Assembly: GCA_049514335.1 (NCBI GenBank)
Contig: JBEKVE010000045.1
Span: forward strand, 1-18,503
Direction: 5' to 3'
Source of the DNA: JBEKVE01 sp049514335
GTDB taxonomy: Bacteria > Actinomycetota > Acidimicrobiia > Acidimicrobiales > UBA8190
Length of the DNA stretch: 18,503 nt
Part shown: one piece after another, positions 6,571-14,117 of the stretch
Layout of the letters: every line of letters starts with the position of its first letter
Position numbering within the stretch: the stretch's first letter is position 1
The notes under the pieces: generated by a model
Database searches by the model: none
What the model saw: the letters and a program-made list of their open reading frames with translations, nothing else
Told to the model about the DNA's origin: nothing
Made by a program: the position numbers and the translations under genes

Positions 6571-7617
6571 CTAGTGCCCATCCTCCGCCGCGCTGCCCTC
6601 TTCCGGTAGGGACCAAAGGCCCCCCTCGGGTTGCTCCGGCCCTGGGCTGTCGCCGGCCGAGCCGTTGGCACCCGGATCCACGCCGGGCTCGGAGCGAACG
6701 GCGTCGACCGTTGCCGGCGCCACGGGGACAGCGGCGCGAGCGACGCGCTTCGGGGCGCGCACGGCGTCGGTGCCGAGGACGCCGCGCAGGCCGTCGACGA
6801 ACCCCATCAGCTCCATGGGCACCACGATCTTGGTGGCGGGGGACGTGCCCACCTGCTTGAGCGTCTCGAGGTACTGCAGCTGCATGGTGTTGAGGTCGAG
6901 CGTCTCCGCCACTTCCATGATCTTGTCGAGTCCCGCCGCCAGACCCTGGGCGCGCAGCACGTTCGACTGGCGGTCGCCCTCGGCGGCGAGGATCGCCGCC
7001 TGCTTGGTGCCTTCGGCCAAGGTGATGGCGGCCTGCTTCTGGCCCTCGGCCTCGGTGACCGCGGCACGCCGGGTCCGCTCCGCCGACATCTGCCGGGTCA
7101 TGGCCTCGAGGACACCCGGGGGCGGGTTCACCTCGCGCACCTCGACGGTGGTGACCTTGACGCCCCAACGCTCGGTCACCTCGTCGAGTCGGACCCGCAG
7201 CGAGGCGTTCATCTCCTCGCGTTTGGACAGCACGTCGTCGAGCGAGGTGTCCCCGACGACGCTGCGCAAGGTGGTGGCGGCCACGTTGAGGGCGGCAGCG
7301 GCGAAATTCTGCACCTTGAGCACCGACATGGCGGGGTCCACCACCTTGTAGAAGATGATGAAGTCGATGGAGATGGCCGCGTTGTCCTTGGTGATGGCCG
7401 TCTGGTGGGGGATCTCCAGGAATTGTTCGCGCAGGTCGACCCACGTGATGCGGTCGGTGACGGGGTTGATGAACACCAGTCCCGGCCCCCGCGTGCCGAT
7501 GGCGCGTCCCAGCCGGAACAGCACGACCCGCTGGTACTCACGCACGATCCTGACGGCCACCCCCATGAGGATGAGGAGCAGCAGGACCACCACACCGACG
7601 ATGATTCCGATGATCAC
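6571..7617 (-). CDS. SPFH/band-7 membrane protein (stomatin/QmcA-like)
   Basis: This 348-residue protein starts with one membrane helix (about residues 2-22). The SPFH domain follows: EYQRVVLFRLGR, GPGLVFINPVTDR, the DFIIFYKVVDP strand, and the VREVNPPPGVLEAMTRQMSAERTRRA region that leads into a long Ala/Glu-rich coiled coil (about residues 170-230). The tail after about residue 285 is low-complexity (Pro, Gly, Glu). SPFH proteins form large membrane-bound oligomeric cages and organise membrane microdomains and proteases. The GTG at 7617 overlaps the stop of the upstream nfeD-like gene (GTGA, 7614-7617), so translation is probably coupled. The SPFH-NfeD pairing is a well-known conserved operon and supports both calls. 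No terminator is seen close to the stop; the next strong hairpin downstream on this strand is at 6308-6341. Confidence 0.92.
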   Translation of the reverse strand: MIIGIIVGVVVLLLLILMGVAVRIVREYQRVVLFRLGRAIGTRGPGLVFINPVTDRITWVDLREQFLEIPHQTAITKDNAAISIDFIIFYKVVDPAMSVLKVQNFAAAALNVAATTLRSVVGDTSLDDVLSKREEMNASLRVRLDEVTERWGVKVTTVEVREVNPPPGVLEAMTRQMSAERTRRAAVTEAEGQKQAAITLAEGTKQAAILAAEGDRQSNVLRAQGLAAGLDKIMEVAETLDLNTMQLQYLETLKQVGTSPATKIVVPMELMGFVDGLRGVLGTDAVRAPKRVARAAVPVAPATVDAVRSEPGVDPGANGSAGDSPGPEQPEGGLWSLPEEGSAAEDGH

Positions 7618-8126
7618 GAGCCTCGCCTTTCACTGTCGAGGTGCGGGGCGGGCCCCGCCAGACCCGGCGGGCCCCCGCCGGGCAACGCCTCTTCCCCCCA
7701 CACCTCGAGCCGCACGCCGCGGCCCCCGATCACCTGGACGCGAGCGCCGGCCCGGACGAAACCGTTCATCGAGGTGGCCGACCACTCCTCTCCGTTGACG
7801 CGCACCACGCCGCCCGGGGAGAGGTCCCCGAGGGCGACGCCTTCCGCCCCCTGGGGGATACCGCCGACGCGGTTGGACCCGGTGGGCGCCGGCGTGGTGA
7901 GGGCCTTCCAGGCGAGGACGCCGACGCCCGCCGACACCACCAGGTCAGCGGTGAGGAGGCCCAGCAGGATGGGCAGTGACTTGCCGTCGACGGCCATGAC
8001 GATGAGCCAGGCGGCGGCCACCAGGCCGAGCACTCCCGCCGCCCCGTGGACGTGGGGACCGGCGTGGAACCCGACCAGCGAGGCCAGAACCACGAGGCCG
8101 AGCAGGACTCCCGCGATCACCCACAT
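7614..8126 (-). CDS. NfeD-like membrane protein (short form)
   Basis: This 170-residue protein has three or so hydrophobic helices in its first 75 residues (MWVIAGVLLGLVVLASLVGF onward). A C-terminal OB-fold typical of NfeD follows: EGVALGDLSPGGVVRVNGEEW, then NGFVRAGARVQVIGGRGVRLEV (about residues 93-145). There is no ClpP-like serine protease domain, so this is the short NfeD class that partners SPFH proteins. The ATG at 8126 has AGGAGG (8132-8137 on the complementary strand) with five-base spacing, the strongest ribosome site in this part of the window. It is the first gene of a two-gene operon with the SPFH protein, and the two likely assemble together at the membrane. The last 25 residues are Gly/Pro-rich and poorly conserved in appearance. 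Confidence 0.88.
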   Translation of the reverse strand: MWVIAGVLLGLVVLASLVGFHAGPHVHGAAGVLGLVAAAWLIVMAVDGKSLPILLGLLTADLVVSAGVGVLAWKALTTPAPTGSNRVGGIPQGAEGVALGDLSPGGVVRVNGEEWSATSMNGFVRAGARVQVIGGRGVRLEVWGEEALPGGGPPGLAGPAPHLDSERRGS

Positions 8127-8497
8127 GCGCGCCTCCTTTGTCGGCTGCGCTCCTTCCGATGCTACCGGGCGCAGGGTTCGCGGCGTCGGGCGCCCTCCCG
8201 GCAGCCCTTCGCCTCCTCACAGCGACCTGACAGCTTCGCTCCGTACGATCCCCTGATGACGCGCCCACCCGCCTCCGGCCCCGCGTCCCGCCCGGCTTCC
8301 GGCCCCACCGTCGGCCCCGTGGCCGGGCACCTGGCGGGACGGCCGTGACCGCCCGAGTGGGCCCGCCCGCCCCGAGCGACCGCCCGCCGTGCGCCTCCGG
8401 TCGGCCCGGCGCCACCCCGCCAGCCCCAGCCGGGGTAGCCCTTGTAGCCTCGATAGGCGGGGCCGACGGTGCATAATCGTCCGGGGGGGTCGGTGAC
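8127..8497. other. Intergenic region without a confident gene
   Basis: This 371-base gap separates the divergent nfeD-like gene and the small Cys/His protein gene. A TACGAT box (8244-8249) lies six bases before an ATG (8256) that opens a 30-codon frame ending at 8348. The predicted peptide repeats Pro-Ala-Ser-Gly blocks and looks low-complexity. A second 42-codon frame starts at an overlapping GTG (8345) and ends at 8475. Neither resembles a known protein. A plausible promoter for the 8498 gene lies at the right end. Confidence 0.5.
8472..8477 (+). promoter_or_regulatory. Candidate -10 element upstream of the small Cys/His protein
   Basis: CATAAT matches the -10 consensus at five of six positions and stands out in GC-rich sequence. 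No convincing -35 is seen 16-18 bases upstream. Transcription would start near 8484, about 14 bases before the GTG at 8498. Confidence 0.4.
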
Positions 8498-8743
8498 GTG
8501 ATCGAACGACGCAACGACGCTGGGGGGGCACACCCTCACGGCGTACGCCTGTGGCAGTGGCTGGTCTTCGACCCGCCCATGCGTGATCCGCTGTCGCGGG
8601 GCTGTCGGATCCGCCACGTGTCGTGCACGGCGTGCCGGTGCGCCCTCGGCTCCACCGACGACCCCCTGGACGCCGTCCTGCTGGCGTGGCGCCATCGCCG
8701 CCAGTCCCGCCACGGCCCGGCGTTCGGCGCCACCTCGGGCTGA
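8498..8743 (+). CDS. Small Cys/His-rich hypothetical protein
   Basis: This 81-residue protein has Cys36, His40, Cys43, Cys46 and Cys48 in a compact cluster (CRIRHVSCTACRC). A helix-like segment DDPLDAVLLAWRHRRQ (about residues 54-69) follows. The cluster could hold one zinc ion or an iron-sulfur cluster, or act as a small zinc-ribbon-like fold; no family was recognised. About 88% of codons end in G or C, and most exceptions are in the first third, which supports real coding. The GTG start lies about eight bases after a run of G that could serve as a weak ribosome site, and a CATAAT -10 box is close upstream. Its 3' end overlaps the hemolysin III frame. Whether the two act together is not known. 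Confidence 0.55.
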   Translation: MIERRNDAGGAHPHGVRLWQWLVFDPPMRDPLSRGCRIRHVSCTACRCALGSTDDPLDAVLLAWRHRRQSRHGPAFGATSG

Positions 8744-9480
8744 CCCTGCCGGGGGAAACAGCGGCGGCGAACGCTACGCTGCCGCCCATCGCCCCGACCG
8801 ATCTCGAGCGCCCGTCACCGCCCGCCCCCGCCGGCCCGGACGCGTCGGGACGGCCGTTGCTGCGGGGGTGGCTGCACCTCGTCGCCTTCTGCGTCACGGT
8901 GGTCGGCGGTCCCTTCCTGGTGGTGCGGGCGCACACCACGGGATCGCGGGTCGCCGTGGCCGTGTACGTGGCATCGCTGGCGGCACTGTTCGGCGTGAGC
9001 GCCGCCTTCCACCGCGTCCGCTGGAGCCCCGCGGCGCGCCGCCGCATGCGACGCGCCGATCACGCCACCATCTTCGTGGGCATCGCCGGCACCTACACCG
9101 CCGTGGCCGCGCTCGCTTTGCGGGGCTGGGCCCAGGTCCTCGTGCTGTGTCTGGTGTGGGGCGGCGGCGCGGTGGGCGTGACGGTGCGCCAGCTGTGGCT
9201 GGACGCACCGAAATGGGCCGTCGCCATCCCGTACGTCCTGGTGGGTTGGTGCGCCCTGGCCGTCGTGCCGCAGCTCGTCCACGGGCTCGGCGGGGCGGGG
9301 TTCGGTCTCATCCTGGCCGGCGGGGCCTGCTACACGGTGGGGGCGCTGTGCTACGCGCGCAAACGCCCCAACCCGTTCCCCGGGGTCTTCGGGTACCACG
9401 AGGTGTTCCACGCCCTGACGGTCGCCGGCGCGGCGCTGCACGTCGCCGCCATCGCGCTGTACGCGCTGCCCCGGTCCTGA
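8623..9480 (+). CDS. Hemolysin III (PAQR/YqfA-like) family membrane protein
   Basis: The conserved part begins near LLRGWLHLVAF (about 8857) and contains seven predicted membrane helices. The metal-site residues of this superfamily are visible: SAAFH (Ser-x3-His) after helix two, the Asp in RADHATIF, and HEVFH (His-x3-His) near the C-terminus. The family contains membrane proteins thought to be metal-dependent hydrolases or lipid sensors; hemolytic activity is not implied. The start is uncertain. The GTG at 8623 gives 285 residues but overlaps the small Cys/His gene by 121 bases, and its first 40 residues are Arg/Pro-rich and shadow-like. TTG at 8857 would start right at the conserved core. 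CTG at 8740 would just overlap the upstream stop. The gene converges on the MMPL gene with only 28 bases between stops. Confidence 0.85.
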   Translation: MHGVPVRPRLHRRPPGRRPAGVAPSPPVPPRPGVRRHLGLTLPGETAAANATLPPIAPTDLERPSPPAPAGPDASGRPLLRGWLHLVAFCVTVVGGPFLVVRAHTTGSRVAVAVYVASLAALFGVSAAFHRVRWSPAARRRMRRADHATIFVGIAGTYTAVAALALRGWAQVLVLCLVWGGGAVGVTVRQLWLDAPKWAVAIPYVLVGWCALAVVPQLVHGLGGAGFGLILAGGACYTVGALCYARKRPNPFPGVFGYHEVFHALTVAGAALHVAAIALYALPRS

Positions 9481-9508
9481 CCACCCCGCGCCCGTCTCGG
9501 AGCGCGCC

Positions 9509-11833
9509 TCACCGCAGCGCGGCGGGAACCTCACCCGATGTCGGCGGCGGCGCGCCCTGGTCGCCTTCGGGCACCCGGCCTCCGGCCTCCTGGCGCCACA
9601 GGCGCGACGGCCACCAGCTCCAGCGCCCCACGAGCACGACCGTGGAGGGCACGAGCAACGTACGGACGAAGAAGGTGTCGAGGAGCACGCCCGACGCCAG
9701 GCCGATGCCGATCTCCTGGACCTGGGTGCCACCGGCCACGGTGAGGACGGCGAACGTCCCTGCCAGGATGAGTCCGGCCGAGGTCACCGTGCTCCCCGTG
9801 GCCTGCACGGCACGCTGCACCGCGTCCCGCAGCGGCAGGGAGTGGGCCTCCTCCCTGATCCGGCTCATGACGAGAATGTTGTAGTCCTCCCCCAACGCCA
9901 TGATGAAGATGAACATGAAGAAGGGCAGCACGAAGTTGATGCCCGCCTGGCCTCCGATCACCACGAAGACGAGCACGGCGAGCCCCAGCGCCGCCAGGTA
10001 GGAGAGCCCCACGCTCACCACGAGGTACAAGGGGGCGATGGCGCTGCGCAGCACGATCGCCAGCAGGAGGGCGAGCACCACGAGCACCACCGGGATGATC
10101 TTGACCAGATCGTGGCTCGACACGGCGGCCACGTCGTTGAGGGCGGGTGCCTCCCCGGCCACACCGCTGTCCACCGCGCCCACGTGCGCCGCCACCCGGG
10201 ACACCGCGGCCCGGACGGCCGGGATGGCGTTGAGCGCCGCCGCCGTCTCCGGGCCGCCGGCGCGTAGCGAGGTCAGGTACTGCACCGTCCGCCCGTCGGC
10301 GCTCACGAACTGGGCGGTGGCGCGGTAGGCGGCGTAGGCGAGCGCCGGCACCGGGGATCCGGCGGCGGGTGCGACGGGGAGCCGCTGCGGCGGACCGAGG
10401 GCGCGGTACAGCGCATCGAGCTGGGCGGGTGTGAAGGCGGCCCCACGGCCGTCGGGGTCGAGCGCCCCGGCGACGTCGGAGAACTCGCCCGTCGCCTTGA
10501 GATCGCGTTGGGCCGCCGCCAGCACGCCGGTGTCCGACCACACCGGGGCCCCGAACCGCAGGAGCACGTTGGTGGGATTCGCCTCCGACGAGGCGAAGTG
10601 CGCGCTCAGTGCCGCCTGGCCCTGGGCCGAGTCGCTCGTGGCCGACACGCTGGGGGTGCCGAAGCCGGCCGGCGAGTAGTCGAACATCGACAGGGCCAGT
10701 CCCCCGAAGAGCACGACGCCGACGACCAGCGTGACCGCAGGGCGCGCCACCACCCGGGCGGCCACCGATCCCCACACGCCCTTGCGCTGCTGGCCCGCTC
10801 GGGGCACCACCGGCCAGAACACCGCCCGCCCCAACAACGCCAGCAACGCCGGGAGCAGCGTCAGGTTGGCAAGGAGCACCATGCCGACGCCGATGGCGAG
10901 CCCGGGCCCGAGGCCCTTGTAGAGCCCGAAGCTGGCGAGCAGCAGGCTGACCAGCGCGGCCATCACGGTTGCCGCCGAGAAGGTGATCGACTCGCCCACC
11001 CGCGTCACCGACACGACCACGGCTTCCTTGGGCTCGCGACCGGCGCGCAGCTCCTCGCGCATGCGGAAGATGAGGAACAGGCCGTAGTCCGTGCCCGCTC
11101 CCAGCACGATCACCACCAGCAACAGCTGCAGGAGGCTCGACACCTGCACGCCGATGTGCGTGGCCTCGGCGATGAGCGGCTCTGCCACGGCCAGGGCCAG
11201 CACGGCCGGGACGAGCGTGACGAACGGCGCCAGCAGGGCCCGGAACACCACGAGCAGCAGGACCACGATGAACAGGACCGCGAGCCGCTGCGTGAGTCCC
11301 TGGCTGTGCTTGGTGGCGTTCTGCTCGTCCACGAAGGTGGGGATGTCGCCTGCCAGATGGAAGGCCAGTCCCGGTGGAGCCGAAACGCCGGCCAGGGCCC
11401 GTCGCACGGCGTCGACGGCGTTGGTGGCCTGGTCACCACCGGCGAAGGGGGGCACGTCGAGCTGGAGGGCGATCTTCTCCGCCTCGCCGTCGGCGGAGGT
11501 CCCCTCGTCGCGCACCAGCTGCACGGCGTGCACGGCGGCCACCGCCGTGAGGGCATGGGCGATCGAGCCGCGGTCGGCTCCGCTCAGAGGTCCGCGGGAG
11601 CTCACGGCCAGCAGCAGGGCCGTGCCCTCCGTCTTGGACTGGAACGCCACGCCCAGGTCGGCAGCCCGCATGCTCGGGGCGGACGCGGGGAGGAAGGCGG
11701 TGTTGTCGTTCTTGGCCACGCTCGACAGCGACGGCAGGCTCTTGGTGGCCAGCGGTGCGCCGACGAGCCACACCACCACCACGAGCCACCGGAAGCGGAC
11801 GGCGAAGCGCCCGAGTGCGGCGAAGGGGTTCAC
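9509..11833 (-). CDS. MMPL-family (RND superfamily) membrane transporter
   Basis: With the GTG at 11833 the protein has 774 residues. It has the duplicated MMPL layout: one helix (RFRWLVVVVWLVGAP), a large external domain, five helices, and then the same pattern again. Each half carries the expected proton-relay motif in its fourth helix, GTDYGLFLIFRMREE (Asp249-Tyr250) and GEDYNILVMSRIREE (Asp650-Tyr651). Relatives in mycobacteria export lipids or siderophores, and other actinobacteria use them for lipid or antibiotic efflux; the substrate here is unknown. The frame is open to a GTG at 11920 (803 residues), but 11833 is preferred. It has AGGAG five bases upstream (11839-11843), begins at the usual NPFAALGRF sequence, and fits a predicted -10 box at 11924-11929. 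The 29 extra residues are Pro/Ala-rich. Confidence 0.92.
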   Translation of the reverse strand: MNPFAALGRFAVRFRWLVVVVWLVGAPLATKSLPSLSSVAKNDNTAFLPASAPSMRAADLGVAFQSKTEGTALLLAVSSRGPLSGADRGSIAHALTAVAAVHAVQLVRDEGTSADGEAEKIALQLDVPPFAGGDQATNAVDAVRRALAGVSAPPGLAFHLAGDIPTFVDEQNATKHSQGLTQRLAVLFIVVLLLVVFRALLAPFVTLVPAVLALAVAEPLIAEATHIGVQVSSLLQLLLVVIVLGAGTDYGLFLIFRMREELRAGREPKEAVVVSVTRVGESITFSAATVMAALVSLLLASFGLYKGLGPGLAIGVGMVLLANLTLLPALLALLGRAVFWPVVPRAGQQRKGVWGSVAARVVARPAVTLVVGVVLFGGLALSMFDYSPAGFGTPSVSATSDSAQGQAALSAHFASSEANPTNVLLRFGAPVWSDTGVLAAAQRDLKATGEFSDVAGALDPDGRGAAFTPAQLDALYRALGPPQRLPVAPAAGSPVPALAYAAYRATAQFVSADGRTVQYLTSLRAGGPETAAALNAIPAVRAAVSRVAAHVGAVDSGVAGEAPALNDVAAVSSHDLVKIIPVVLVVLALLLAIVLRSAIAPLYLVVSVGLSYLAALGLAVLVFVVIGGQAGINFVLPFFMFIFIMALGEDYNILVMSRIREEAHSLPLRDAVQRAVQATGSTVTSAGLILAGTFAVLTVAGGTQVQEIGIGLASGVLLDTFFVRTLLVPSTVVLVGRWSWWPSRLWRQEAGGRVPEGDQGAPPPTSGEVPAALR

Positions 11834-11923
11834 GGAGGCTCCTGGTGGTGACGGGGGCGCCGTGGGCGGCCGTGCGGCCGGCGCATCGACGAGGCGGGGC
11901 GACGCCGTTCCCGCCGTCACCGC

Positions 11924-11929
11924 ACCTTA
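11924..11929 (-). promoter_or_regulatory. Candidate -10 element for the MMPL transporter
   Basis: On the minus strand TAAGGT fits the TANNNT actinobacterial -10 pattern. A start near 11917 would give a leader of about 85 bases to the GTG at 11833 and would exclude the upstream GTG at 11920. No -35 match is visible. Confidence 0.3.
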
Positions 11930-12066
11930 GACCCGCCGCCTCGACGGCCCGGACGCGCCCGTGGCGCCGCTCGCCGGGCCGGGCCCGGGCGCGTCGCGGT
12001 ATGGTCGGCGCCGCAGTCGCCGCCCCCGCGGCGACGCACCAGGCGAGCGCGGAGGGAGCTGACGCC

Positions 12067-12483
12067 GTGGACGGGGTGGCGTGGATGGTCGACCGGGCCC
12101 GGGTCCGCGAGCTGACGGCGCGCTACAACCGCTGCTTCGACGACGGCGACGCCGAGGGCTTCGCCGACACGTTCGTCGAGGATGGCGTCATGGAGATCGT
12201 CGGTGGTCCGGCCACCTCGGGACGGGCCGCCCTGGCCGAGATGGTGCGCCGGACCCCGTACGGCATCGTCCACGTCACCGTGGACGCCATCGTCACCGTG
12301 GACGGGGACCGCGCCGTGCAGGACGTCACGCTGCTGGTGGTGGCCCGCCCGGCGCCCGACGCCCCCCCCGACAAGCGCCACTCGCGACTGCAACGCACAG
12401 GCCGGTACCACGACGAGCTGCTGCGCACGCCCGACGGCTGGCGCTTCGCCCGGCGCTCGGTGACGCTCGACGGCGGGCTGTGA
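12067..12483 (+). CDS. SnoaL-like (NTF2-fold) protein
   Basis: This 138-residue protein matches the SnoaL/NTF2-like size and pattern. An opening helix pair (RVRELTARYNRCFDDGDAEGFADTF) is followed by VEDGVMEIVGG, a central helix with RAALAEMVRR, a His-containing strand (GIVHVTVDAIV), and the closing RTPDGWRFARRSV strands. Members are small cone-shaped proteins that include cyclases, isomerases, dehydratases and non-catalytic binders, so the reaction cannot be assigned. The frame is open from 11755, but the GTG at 12067 gives the normal family length and has GGGAG eight bases upstream (12054-12058). It is followed after 27 bases by an acyl-CoA ligase gene on the same strand, so the pair is probably one operon and its substrate may be an acid or its CoA ester. 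Confidence 0.8.
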   Translation: MDGVAWMVDRARVRELTARYNRCFDDGDAEGFADTFVEDGVMEIVGGPATSGRAALAEMVRRTPYGIVHVTVDAIVTVDGDRAVQDVTLLVVARPAPDAPPDKRHSRLQRTGRYHDELLRTPDGWRFARRSVTLDGGL

Positions 12484-12510
12484 CCGGCGCGATCGGACGG
12501 TGACGGCATC

Positions 12511-14049
12511 GTGACGACCTTGCTCACCGACCACCTGCGGGCCATGGCGGGGGCCTTCCCCGACGAGGTCGCCTACCGCGTCGTGGACGGTGGCCACATG
12601 ACCTTCTCCCAGTGGGAGGCGGAGTCCAACCGCCTGGCACGGGCCCTCGTGGCCAGGGGCGTGGTGAAGGGCGACCGGGTGTCGATCTACCTCCGGGCCG
12701 AGGAGGCGCTGCGCTTCATGGTGGCCTACTCGGCCGTGCACAAGGCGGGGGCGGTGGCCGTGCCCACCAACACCCGGCTGGCCGACGCCGAGCTGGAGCG
12801 GCTGCTCGGCCACGCCCAGGTGCGGGCCGTGCTCACCGACACCGAGCTTTCACCGCTCGCCCACCAGGTGGCGGGGGCCATCGGATCGGTCGAGCACGTG
12901 GTGGTGGCCCCGTCCACGGCGGAGACGGGGGCGCCGCACTGGTCATGGGGCATCGACGACGTCGACGACACCGGGACCTTCCAGGTCGAGGTGTCCGGTG
13001 ACGACCTGGCCGACATCCTCTACACCTCGGGGACCACGGGCCTCCCCAAGGGCGTGGCCGTGCGCCACCGCAACGTGGCTCTCATCCCCGGCCCGCCCAA
13101 TCCCAGCTTCTCGGGCCAGTACTGGCTGCACGCCAGCCCGCTGTTCACCTTCGCCGGCATCGGCTTCATCTACAACCCCATGCAGCTCGGGCTGTCGGGC
13201 GTGTACCAGCCGCGCTTCGACGCCGGTCGCTGGCTCGAGGTGGTGGAGGAGCTGCGCCCCCAATTCGTGTTCCTGGTGCCCTCCATGGCCCAGCTCATCG
13301 TGGCCCACCCCCGTTTCGCCGAGGCGCAGCTGTCGTCCATCCTCATCTGCGCCATCGGTAGCGCACCGCTGCTGCCCGCCACTCTCCGGGCCCTGCAGGA
13401 GCGCATGCCCGAGGCGTCGGTGTCCAACAGCTACGGCATGACCGAGGCCGGGCCGGCCTTCTGCTCCATGCCCAAGGGCGAGTCGCTGCGGCGCATCGGA
13501 TCGGTGGGGCAGCCCGTGCCCCCCCTCCAGGTGCGCATCGTCGACGACGAGGGTGCGGACGTCGCAACCGGGGAGGTGGGAGAGGCCATCTTGCGCATGC
13601 CCGGACGCGAGCGCGAGTACTACCACGACGCCGAGGCCACGGCCGGCATGTGGCGCGACGGCTGGCTCTACAGCGGCGACCTGGCCCGGCTCGACGAGGA
13701 CGGCTTCCTCTATATCGTGGGCCGGAAGAAAGACGTCATCATCCGGGGCGGAAACAACATCCACGCCGTGGACGTGGAGGCCGTGCTCCTCGAGCACCCC
13801 GACGTGGTGGAGGCGGCTGTGGTGGGCATCCCCCATGCCGTGCTGGGTGAGGACGTGGCGGCGGTGGTGGTGCTGGCGGCGGGGTCGACGACCACCCCCG
13901 AGGCGCTGCGCGAGCACTGCGGCGCGGGTCTCGCCGACTACAAGGTGCCGCGCCGCATCGAGTTGGCGACCGAGCTGCCCCGCAACGCCACGGGCAAGGT
14001 CCTGAAGGCCCAGCTGCGCGACGGGCTCGTGGGACCGGCCGCACCCTAG
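12511..14049 (+). CDS. AMP-forming acyl-CoA synthetase (acyl-CoA ligase)
   Basis: This 512-residue adenylate-forming enzyme activates a carboxylic acid to its acyl-AMP and then to the CoA thioester. Motifs in order are the phosphate-binding loop TSGTTGLPKG (172-181), the adenine-binding SYGMTEAGP (307-315), YSGDLARLDEDGFLYIVGRKKD with the hinge region, RGGNNIHAVDVEAVL, and the C-terminal catalytic lysine (Lys496, RNATGKVLK). Length and motif order are complete, so it should be active. The acid preference (fatty, aromatic or other) cannot be read reliably; GMTEAGP is seen across several subfamilies. The GTG at 12511 has only a weak ribosome site, and an ATG at 12544 (MAGAFPDEVAYRVV) is an alternative start. 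The gene lies 27 bases after the SnoaL-like gene and is probably co-transcribed with it. Confidence 0.9.
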   Translation: MTTLLTDHLRAMAGAFPDEVAYRVVDGGHMTFSQWEAESNRLARALVARGVVKGDRVSIYLRAEEALRFMVAYSAVHKAGAVAVPTNTRLADAELERLLGHAQVRAVLTDTELSPLAHQVAGAIGSVEHVVVAPSTAETGAPHWSWGIDDVDDTGTFQVEVSGDDLADILYTSGTTGLPKGVAVRHRNVALIPGPPNPSFSGQYWLHASPLFTFAGIGFIYNPMQLGLSGVYQPRFDAGRWLEVVEELRPQFVFLVPSMAQLIVAHPRFAEAQLSSILICAIGSAPLLPATLRALQERMPEASVSNSYGMTEAGPAFCSMPKGESLRRIGSVGQPVPPLQVRIVDDEGADVATGEVGEAILRMPGREREYYHDAEATAGMWRDGWLYSGDLARLDEDGFLYIVGRKKDVIIRGGNNIHAVDVEAVLLEHPDVVEAAVVGIPHAVLGEDVAAVVVLAAGSTTTPEALREHCGAGLADYKVPRRIELATELPRNATGKVLKAQLRDGLVGPAAP

Positions 14050-14104
14050 GCGGGCGTGGGCGATCGCCGTGCCGTCCCCGGCCGGTGACCCGCCACGACC
14101 GGTC

Positions 14105-14110
14105 CTAGGC
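14105..14110 (+). promoter_or_regulatory. Candidate -10 box for a leaderless transcript
   Basis: TAGGCT fits TANNNT and ends seven bases before the ATG at 14118. This spacing is typical of leaderless actinobacterial mRNAs that start at the initiator codon. No Shine-Dalgarno site lies between them, which supports this reading. Confidence 0.5.
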
Positions 14111-14117
14111 TCGCTCC

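Noticed and set aside
10508..11851. Long plus-strand open frame (447 codons) opposite the MMPL gene
   Set aside because: His/Arg/Gly-rich shadow of the MMPL transporter, which carries intact family motifs on the other strand.
14059..14068. GGCGATCGCC palindrome after the acyl-CoA ligase
   Set aside because: A GC-rich 10-base palindrome is expected by chance here, and it has no T-tract or partner element.
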